Shown here: positions 1 through 4,589 of the stretch, one piece after another
How the letters are laid out: the number at the start of each line of letters is the position of its first letter
Position numbering within the stretch: position 1 is the first letter of the stretch
From: Rhodobacterales bacterium 34-62-10
Lineage (GTDB): Bacteria > Pseudomonadota > Alphaproteobacteria > Rhodobacterales > Rhodobacteraceae
Length of the DNA stretch: 7,568 bases
Direction of reading: 5' to 3'
NCBI GenBank assembly: GCA_002282555.1
Contig: NCJR01000089.1
Coordinates: forward strand, 1 to 7,568
Program-made: the position numbers and the translations under genes
The notes under the pieces: model-generated
Told to the model about the DNA's origin: nothing
What the model saw: the letters and a program-made list of their open reading frames with translations, nothing else
Databases searched by the model: none

Positions 1-25
1 AGCTGCCTCACGGCAACGCGTCACA

Positions 26-47
26 GGTGGGCGGATACCCCGGAATA
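26..47. repeat. IS terminal repeat unit, copy 1
   Basis: This is a 22-nt unit starting ggtgggcggat and ending ccggaata. It matches the unit at 71-92 at 20 of 22 positions, in direct orientation and 45 nt apart. It is probably a transposase-binding site in the IS end. Confidence 0.7.
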
Positions 48-70
48 GCTGGGCGCATGTTGTCGGAATG

Positions 71-92
71 GGTGGGCGGATGCTCCGGAATA
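71..92. repeat. IS terminal repeat unit, copy 2
   Basis: This is the second copy of the 22-nt unit (ggtgggcggat...ccggaata), differing from copy 1 at two positions. It lies at the probable outer tip of the element. Confidence 0.7.
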
Positions 93-142
93 CGCAGACA
101 AGCGAAAAGCGCTATTTTCTTAGCACCGCTGCAAAGAATTAG

Positions 143-174
143 CCCCTATCCGCTCGTCGGATGGGGGTTTTCTT
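143..174 (+). terminator. Intrinsic terminator, plus strand
   Basis: Positions 143-152 (cccctatccg) pair with 158-167 (cggatggggg) as a 10-bp stem containing one G-T wobble and a 5-nt loop. The stem is followed by TTTTCTT at 168-174. This is a strong rho-independent terminator for a transcript running left to right, yet no plus-strand gene ends just before it in the window. It may belong to a gene cut off by the IS insertion, or it may insulate the island genes from IS transcription. On the minus strand the U-run is poor (ctaattcttt), so it would serve the alpA-like gene only weakly. Its T-tract overlaps the stop codon of that gene. Confidence 0.75.
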
Positions 175-349
175 ACTGATCGTCGCGCATGTTGCGCATG
201 TGGTCGTCAACACACGATTCCGACCAGTAGAGTTTCCCACCCAACTTTACGGGCTTGGGCAGGCGTTTAGCTGCAAGGTCGAGGTAGATCGCAGACCGCG
301 AGCGCCCGCCCAACTTGGCGCGCAGCTCGGCGAATGTGAGGTATTTCAT
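173..349 (-). CDS. AlpA-like winged-helix regulator / excisionase
   Basis: This 58-aa protein belongs to the AlpA/phage excisionase-like group of small winged-helix DNA-binding proteins. They sit beside P4-type integrases, where they activate integrase expression or act as recombination directionality factor. From the chosen start, residues 5-28 form the helix-turn-helix (FAELRAKLGG, then RSRSAIY) and residues 31-43 form the wing (PKPVKLGGKLYW), followed by a short acidic helix. The length is normal for the family. An in-frame ATG further upstream at 388 would give 71 aa. I prefer the ATG at 349 because ggaaagag lies just upstream of it, whereas nothing resembling a Shine-Dalgarno precedes 388. 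The later start also leaves the 382-399 inverted repeat outside the gene. It is transcribed in the same direction as the integrase. Family assignment is firm; the exact role (activator or excisionase) is inferred. Confidence 0.82.
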   Translation of the reverse strand: MKYLTFAELRAKLGGRSRSAIYLDLAAKRLPKPVKLGGKLYWSESCVDDHMRNMRDDQ

Positions 350-381
350 TCTCTTTCCATCCATTGATGTTTCGGATGGTG

Positions 382-399
382 CAGACATGCACTTGTCTG
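382..399. promoter_or_regulatory. Inverted repeat upstream of alpA-like gene, candidate operator
   Basis: CAGACA (382-387) and TGTCTG (394-399) form a perfect 6-bp inverted repeat with a 6-nt spacer, 33 bp upstream of the preferred start at 349. A related half-site, CAGATA, follows at about 407-412. The symmetry and position suit a dimeric regulator, possibly AlpA itself. I cannot identify convincing -35/-10 boxes nearby, so the operator role is inferred. Confidence 0.4.
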
Positions 400-431
400 A
401 GGGGAACAGATATTGAGGGAATAGCGCAGCG

Positions 432-1193
432 CTAAAAGCTGAACTGCATTTCCCGTGCTTGATTAAGAACGTTGTCAGCAGTCTTGGGGCTTCTGTTGCC
501 GTAAGACTTAGGCAGGAAAGCTGCTATTTCTGAGAGAGTTGCTCCGTCGTCATCCGCATCGATGACACGCAGATAATTCGAATGAAGCTTTGTGTGAAAG
601 CGACTAATTTTTGGCGTTCTGTCCAACAGCTTTTGTCGCTTAGCGAGAACCTGCCTCGCCCTCTTGATTTGTGGTTCAATGTGCTGATCAAGATCAAACC
701 GAAGAGCGACTTCATAGGGTCCAAGCAATATTTCATGCTCACGCCGCGCCTGTTTGGTCGTGTCCTCCAACATGCCTTGATAACGGGTCTCGTTGTCTAA
801 GCTACTAACGATCCGCACTTGCTGTTTTGTGAGTTCAAGAAATGGCCGAATAGATCCTACCGACTGATCCCCAACGCGAGGGTTTGGGATGCCCGAATAC
901 CCGAACTCTTTCAGCGCAACTTGACTGGCCTCAATGTTTCCATAAGCAAAAAAACCTGGGTCATGAGGGCGTCGACCTTCATTACACTCTAAATTTTCCT
1001 CATAGGTTTTGTCCGCCCACCTATCGAAGTATTCACGCAAGTCATTTCGACGCCTGTAAAACTCCCATCGCCATCTGTTGCGCGTCCAGTCGGACGGAAA
1101 CCTATAGGCTTTCTCATCTTGCCAGTTTGGGACGCCCCATTCGTTCAGCTTGCTATGCTCGGTCTCCAGATCATTCTTACTATCCGAAACCAT
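432..1193 (-). CDS. Uncharacterised 253-aa protein, possible DNA-binding regulator
   Basis: I do not recognise this protein with certainty. Residues 24-60 hold a tryptophan- and arginine-rich block (WQDEKAYRF, then RWRWEFYRRRNDLREYFDRW). It resembles the N-terminal 'transcriptional regulator-like' domain of many alphaproteobacterial island proteins that often also carry DUF2285. Residues 161-190 (EVALRFDLDQ, then a charged helix) and the C-terminus from about 207 (YLRVIDADDDGATLSEIAAFL) match the same style. The latter looks like a helix-turn-helix recognition region. There are no membrane segments or signal peptide. The ATG overlaps the integrase stop as TGATG, and GAGG lies 8 nt upstream inside the integrase gene, so translation is probably coupled. 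Base composition is near half GC, clearly lower than the chromosomal genes, which fits horizontal transfer. A role in control of excision or of island genes is inferred from context only. Confidence 0.75.
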   Translation of the reverse strand: MVSDSKNDLETEHSKLNEWGVPNWQDEKAYRFPSDWTRNRWRWEFYRRRNDLREYFDRWADKTYEENLECNEGRRPHDPGFFAYGNIEASQVALKEFGYSGIPNPRVGDQSVGSIRPFLELTKQQVRIVSSLDNETRYQGMLEDTTKQARREHEILLGPYEVALRFDLDQHIEPQIKRARQVLAKRQKLLDRTPKISRFHTKLHSNYLRVIDADDDGATLSEIAAFLPKSYGNRSPKTADNVLNQAREMQFSF

Positions 1194-2377
1194 CAGCTTA
1201 TCCTCACCATCTTCCCAGCGCCTCCTGTCACGTAGTCAGCCCAACGTTCAGAAAGCGCGCGCCGCTGTTCAAGAAAGTCAGTTCGGCGATAGGCACGCAC
1301 GACGCTGCCATCCACCACATGCGCTATCATTGCTTCGGACACTTCATGCGGGGCGTCGGTTGCCTCAGCCAGCCATGTGCGCAGGGATGTGCGGAAACCA
1401 TGCGGGCGGGCTTCAAGGCCCCGACGTTCCATATGCCGTGAAAGCGTCATGTCGCTAATTACGCCGCCCCGCGTGTTAGGAAACAAAAACCCGTTGCGGG
1501 CGTGCGGGCGTGCAAGGTCAATTATGCGCTCGGCTTCATGCGAGAGCGGCACGCGGTGATCTGGAGTTGCCCCCTTGCGCCCTTTCATGCCTTCGCCCGG
1601 CACGGTCCATACATTCCCTTCGATCTGTTCGAGGCGGAGCTTCCTGACATTGCTGGAGCGCGTGCCTGTCAGGATGAACAGCCGTAAAGCGAGATGCGTC
1701 AGCGTAGGTTCTTCGAGGCTTGCGTAGAAGTCAGGGACATCGGACCACGCCATTGCCGGAATGTTCTTTGCGACATGCCGCGACTTGCCCAGAAGTGCTT
1801 TGGCTTTTTCTGTCGCCTGTAGATCGACATCCAGACCGAGCGCCGCAGCGTGTTTTAGCACGATCGAAAGCCGGTTCAGTGCCTTGCGCGCGGTATCTGC
1901 CTTTGTGTGCCAGATCGGCGCAAGCGTGTCGCGTATATCGCGCTGGTCTAGGTCCGTCACAGGCACCTTGCCGAGTTTGGGGAGCACGTGAATAGCCAGA
2001 GGTGACATCCACCGCCCTGCAATCCCATCACCTTTCAGCTCTGCCTTCCGGGCCTCAAAGGCATCGGCAGTGATGATTGTCAGCGTAATATCTTCGCGTC
2101 GCGCGGCCCGTGCTTCGGCTTCGCGTTCTTTCACTGGGTCACGCCCGGCCGCAGCTACATTGCGCCAGCGTTCCGCCATCTTGCGGGCATCGGCCAGCCC
2201 AAGCGAAGGATAGCCACCCAAACCCATTTCCCGCCGCCGCCCGTGAATGGTAACACGCAGAACCCATTGCGCCCCGCCATCTTCACGTTTCACCAGCCAA
2301 AGCCCGGCACCGTCGCAATGTTTGCCGACAGGGGGATTTTTTAAAAAACCGGTTGTTAGCCTGTTCGTCGCGCGCAT
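1193..2377 (-). CDS. int: Tyrosine site-specific integrase (P4/DUF4102 type)
   Basis: This 394-aa phage/island integrase catalyses integration and excision between an attachment site, usually a tRNA 3' end, and its element copy. Residues ~5-90 form the DUF4102 arm-binding domain (KHCDGAGLWL, GLGGYPSLGLADAR). Residues ~95-190 form the helical core-binding domain. Residues ~205-380 form the catalytic domain with a full set of active-site residues: R240 (TGTR), K265 (GMKGRK), H326 and R329 (PHGFR), H353 (AHV) and the nucleophile Y363 (RAYRR). The length is typical and nothing is truncated, so the enzyme looks active. The ATG at 2377 has AGGGGG 7 nt upstream. The gene lies ~140 bp from the tRNA-like repeat, as expected for an integrase at the island edge. 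It overlaps the 253-aa gene by 1 nt, and an AlpA-like gene lies further downstream. Confidence 0.93.
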   Translation of the reverse strand: MRATNRLTTGFLKNPPVGKHCDGAGLWLVKREDGGAQWVLRVTIHGRRREMGLGGYPSLGLADARKMAERWRNVAAAGRDPVKEREAEARAARREDITLTIITADAFEARKAELKGDGIAGRWMSPLAIHVLPKLGKVPVTDLDQRDIRDTLAPIWHTKADTARKALNRLSIVLKHAAALGLDVDLQATEKAKALLGKSRHVAKNIPAMAWSDVPDFYASLEEPTLTHLALRLFILTGTRSSNVRKLRLEQIEGNVWTVPGEGMKGRKGATPDHRVPLSHEAERIIDLARPHARNGFLFPNTRGGVISDMTLSRHMERRGLEARPHGFRTSLRTWLAEATDAPHEVSEAMIAHVVDGSVVRAYRRTDFLEQRRALSERWADYVTGGAGKMVRIS

Positions 2378-2387
2378 CTTTCATCCC

Positions 2388-2406
2388 CCTAAATATCCAC
2401 CTTAGG
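2388..2406. promoter_or_regulatory. Short inverted repeat over the integrase leader
   Basis: CCTAA (2388-2392) and TTAGG (2402-2406) form a 5-bp inverted repeat with a 9-nt spacer. One arm touches the integrase Shine-Dalgarno (ccccct on the plus strand, 2385-2390). It could be an operator or a small RNA hairpin that hides the ribosome site. It is short, so chance is a real possibility. Confidence 0.25.
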
Positions 2407-2515
2407 TTACGGGATAGAGATGGACAGAACAAGACAGGATCGGGCAGAATCTCTCATCAATTAAGGCGAGTTGCTTGCAGGGGTGAGTAAATAAAAACAT
2501 TTAAAAACAGTGTGT

Positions 2516-2536
2516 TGGTGCCGCCCCCGGGCACCA
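2516..2536 (-). terminator. Possible terminator of the exonuclease operon
   Basis: The same segment forms a perfect 7-bp inverted repeat, tggtgcc (2516-2522) with ggcacca (2530-2536), around a 7-nt GC-rich loop. Read on the minus strand it lies 44 nt after the exonuclease stop and is followed, 8 nt later, by a run of five T. It could end transcription of the chromosomal operon. The gap before the T-run weakens the call. The tRNA-end reading and the terminator reading are not exclusive. Confidence 0.35.
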
Positions 2537-2537
2537 C
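2516..2537 (+). repeat. tRNA 3'-end-like attachment site (island right border)
   Basis: Positions 2521-2536 on the plus strand read as a tRNA 3' end: CCGCC as T-stem 3' strand, CCCGGGC as acceptor 3' strand, A as discriminator, then CCA. The bases just before it do not form a T-loop or the rest of a tRNA, so this is only a 3' fragment. That is what an integrase leaves at the distal end of an island inserted in a tRNA gene. The acceptor sequence with A discriminator is reminiscent of alphaproteobacterial tRNA-Leu, but the identity is not proven. The complete tRNA, in the same orientation, should lie left of the window. The integrase ~140 bp away and the composition change here support this reading. 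Confidence 0.5.
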
Positions 2538-2580
2538 TTTACAAGATGATGATCGGCGATGTGTCGTGTGATGGTGCGGG

Positions 2581-4005
2581 TCAGTCCTTGGTCAGGTCGC
2601 CGTTCAGGTCGGGCAGGAGGCGTTTGTGTTTGCGCATCTCGGTCAGGACCGCGCCGAAGGTGGTCAGGCCGCGCGCTTCCAGCATGGGGATCATCCGCAG
2701 GAACACGTCGCGTGTCGCGATGGCATCGCCAAGGGCGGTGTGGCGAACATCCTCGGGCAGGTCGATGTCCAGCCGCTGCGCGATTTCATCAAGGGTATGG
2801 CCTTCGGTGCCGCCAAACAGGATCGCCGACAGCAGGACCGTATCCAGCACCGGGTTGTCGAACGCAGCGCCGATCGCCTTGGCGTGGCGGTGGAAAAACG
2901 CCATGTCGAAGGGTGCGTTATGCGCCACCAGCACAGCGTCGCGGGCAAAACTGTGAAAGCGCCGTCCAGCAAGGGCCATGTCGGGCGCGTCCCTGACCAT
3001 CGCATCGGTCACGCCATGCACAGCCGTGGACCGGGCGGGGATGGGGCGGCCCGGATTGACAAGCGTATCCAGCACCTCGCCGCCTGCCTGTTGGCAGTTC
3101 ACCACGCGCAATGCGCCGATCTGCACCACCTCGTCCCGGTCGGGCAGCAGGCCCGTGGTTTCGGTGTCGAAGATCACATATGTCAGGGCGCGCAACGGCA
3201 CATCAAGGATATTGCCTACGGTTTGCCTTGTGTTCAGCTCAAAATCATAGACCACGGGGCGGGCGGGCGTGGTTTCGCGGGGGACAGGGAATGACAGCAT
3301 ATAGCCCTGACCCCGGCCCAGATCATGCAGCGTGACGTCGAAAAGGCACGTGCCATCAGCGGTGACAAGCTGTTGGTCCAGCGTGCTGCGCCCGGTGTCG
3401 GACAGGTTGGCAAGTGCGGCGCGCAGATAGGTCTCATCAAAATAGTCAAAGATGCGCTGGCCCAGCCCCAGATGGTGCTGATCGTCCAGCATCGCAGCGG
3501 CGTGGCCATCGTAAAGCGTGATCCGGTGATCGGTGCCCACCATCAGCACAGCAGCGGGAATGGCCGACAGGATCCGGGTCAGGTGTTCGCGTTCCATCAA
3601 CAGCCGTGCGGTGTGGCGCGCGATATCGGCGCTGGCATCCGAGCGCGCCTCGCCCAGCTTTGACGTCAGGGCCGAGGCAGCCGTGGCCAGATCGCCCAGA
3701 TGCCGGGAGACGGTCGCGTCGATCCCGCCGCGCATGTCGGTGGCGGCACGGGCATGCATGGCGGCGGCCAGCCGCTCGATCGGGCGGGCCACGGTTTCAT
3801 CGAAAATCAGCCACATCAGCGCGCACAGCCCAAGGATCGCGAAACCCGCCATCAGCCCGGCCGAGACGAAGGCAGATCGCGCCTCGGGCAGGTCAAGACG
3901 CGCATCGGCCAGCATCAAGGACCCGGCCACGGCCCCGATGCAACCTGCGGCCAGCACGCCGAAGAAGGCCAGCGTGCGTTGGCGTGGTCCCAGACGGTCG
4001 AACAT
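2581..4005 (-). CDS. Membrane-anchored HAMP-PAS-DEDDh 3'-5' exonuclease (DnaQ-like)
   Basis: This 474-aa protein is related to the proofreading epsilon subunit of DNA polymerase III but is much longer and anchored in the membrane. Two hydrophobic segments (about 11-33 and 46-68) enclose a short loop. A HAMP-like linker follows (from ARPIERLAAAM, ~73-118), then a PAS-like sensor region (~139-240). The exonuclease domain (~274-445) carries all DEDDh residues: D280 and E282 (FDTET), D367 (HNAPFD), and H422 with D427 (HTALGD). It should therefore be a metal-dependent 3'-5' exonuclease facing the cytoplasm; the substrate is unknown. The start is well supported: AGGAGG lies 7 nt before the ATG, inside the end of the preceding gene, and only 2 nt separate the genes. 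It is unlikely to be the replicative epsilon subunit because of its sensor domains and its context next to a symporter and a DUF294 protein. Confidence 0.9.
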   Translation of the reverse strand: MFDRLGPRQRTLAFFGVLAAGCIGAVAGSLMLADARLDLPEARSAFVSAGLMAGFAILGLCALMWLIFDETVARPIERLAAAMHARAATDMRGGIDATVSRHLGDLATAASALTSKLGEARSDASADIARHTARLLMEREHLTRILSAIPAAVLMVGTDHRITLYDGHAAAMLDDQHHLGLGQRIFDYFDETYLRAALANLSDTGRSTLDQQLVTADGTCLFDVTLHDLGRGQGYMLSFPVPRETTPARPVVYDFELNTRQTVGNILDVPLRALTYVIFDTETTGLLPDRDEVVQIGALRVVNCQQAGGEVLDTLVNPGRPIPARSTAVHGVTDAMVRDAPDMALAGRRFHSFARDAVLVAHNAPFDMAFFHRHAKAIGAAFDNPVLDTVLLSAILFGGTEGHTLDEIAQRLDIDLPEDVRHTALGDAIATRDVFLRMIPMLEARGLTTFGAVLTEMRKHKRLLPDLNGDLTKD

Positions 4006-4007
4006 GT

Positions 4008-4529
4008 CTACCCCTCCTGGCAGATGGCGGCGGTGGCAGGATCATCCATGCCGGTCTGATCCCAGCGCGCGACGCGGACCGTTCCATCATCGTTGAACAT
4101 CGCGTCGGGGTTCAGCAGGGCGCTGCGCCCCTGCGCGCAGTCGAATACGGCGGGGACAATCCGCACAGGGGTCCATCTGGCGAAGAAGATCACCCGGCTG
4201 AGGCGCAGATCGGGCTGGCTCGCGTTGCGCTGGATCCCGGCCACATCGACGGCCACGAAGCGGTTCACATAGGGCACCACAAAGGTCCACGGGCTGTAGA
4301 TCGCGCGGTGTTCGGCGGTCGAGACCACCTCGAACCCTTGCGGCAGGATGTTCAGCTGCCGCGGATACCAGCGATATTCGTTGGTCAGGCTCATCAGGAT
4401 CATGCCGAGCCCCGCGCCTGCGGGAATGAACCAGCGCGGCAGGCGTTTTCCGGTCAACTGGTTCAGGATCAGCACGACCCCGGCTGCGGCAAAGCCCGCG
4501 GCGACAATCGTGATTATGTCGATATACAT
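4008..4529 (-). CDS. Small two-helix membrane protein of unknown function
   Basis: I do not recognise this 173-aa protein. It begins with two hydrophobic segments (about residues 4-24 and 33-49) separated by a short basic turn (GKRLPR), then NEYRWYPRQ at 50-58. A soluble domain of ~115 residues follows without obvious motif: mixed beta-like stretches (WTFVVPYVNRFVAVDVAG), a basic patch around 101-124, one cysteine at 131, and an acidic C-terminus. The ATG at 4529 is preceded by aaggag at a spacing of 9 nt. It sits 60 nt after the CBS/DUF294 gene and 2 nt before the exonuclease gene, which it supplies with a Shine-Dalgarno. It is therefore almost certainly co-translated with the exonuclease and may be its membrane partner, but that is inference from position only. 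Confidence 0.8.
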   Translation of the reverse strand: MYIDIITIVAAGFAAAGVVLILNQLTGKRLPRWFIPAGAGLGMILMSLTNEYRWYPRQLNILPQGFEVVSTAEHRAIYSPWTFVVPYVNRFVAVDVAGIQRNASQPDLRLSRVIFFARWTPVRIVPAVFDCAQGRSALLNPDAMFNDDGTVRVARWDQTGMDDPATAAICQEG

Positions 4530-4558
4530 GGTGTCTTTCTCCTTTTCCCCGATATGCG

Positions 4559-4576
4559 GGCCCCTTGATCGGGGCC
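4559..4576. other. Intergenic hairpin inside the operon
   Basis: GGCCCC (4559-4564) and GGGGCC (4571-4576) pair as a perfect 6-bp stem with a 6-nt loop, in the 60-nt gap between the CBS/DUF294 gene and the 173-aa gene. No T-run follows on either strand, so it is not a standard terminator. It may be an RNA stability or processing element, or nothing. Confidence 0.3.
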
Positions 4577-4589
4577 TCTGGCTGCGGGG

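Larger units (their letters stand above)
1..96. mobile_element. End of an IS21-type insertion sequence (partial)
   Basis: The first ~96 bases contain three cggaat motifs at 41-46, 64-69 and 86-91, spaced 23 and 22 nt. They alternate with tgggcg(g/c) blocks. Multiple short repeats of this kind at the ends, with termini in TG...CA, are characteristic of the IS21 family, whose transposase IstA binds such sites. The block ends in tacgca (91-96), so 96 is my best guess for the terminus; gaca at 97-100 is an alternative. No transposase gene is visible, so istA/istB would have to lie left of position 1. The family call rests on repeat style and memory of similar alphaproteobacterial termini, not on a database match. 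Confidence 0.5.

Noticed and set aside
161..367. 68-codon plus-strand open frame opposite the alpA-like gene
   Set aside because: It starts inside the terminator stem and is antisense to a clear AlpA family protein.
350..388. Longer start (ATG at 388) for the alpA-like gene
   Set aside because: It has no Shine-Dalgarno, adds residues outside the family's core, and would place part of the inverted repeat in coding sequence. The ATG at 349 fits better.
423..433. AGCGC-a-GCGCT palindrome at the end of the 253-aa gene
   Set aside because: It has a one-base centre and no T-run on the transcribed strand, and it overlaps the stop codon. It is too weak to call a terminator or operator.
884..1441. 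185-codon plus-strand open frame across the integrase/253-aa gene junction
   Set aside because: It is Cys/His/Pro-rich without domain features and overlaps two coupled genes on the other strand.
2420..2470. Possible integrase promoter (ttgttc, 17 nt, taacct on the minus strand)
   Set aside because: Only the spacing is good; both boxes match the consensus poorly, so I do not list it as a feature.
2626..3294. 222-codon plus-strand open frame opposite the exonuclease domain
   Set aside because: It is antisense to the DEDDh domain, with no motif or ribosome site. I treat it as a shadow.
3606..4568. 320-codon open frame on the plus strand across the exonuclease and 173-aa genes
   Set aside because: It is a low-complexity Arg/Pro/Ala composition spanning two real minus-strand genes and their junction. 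I treat it as a shadow.
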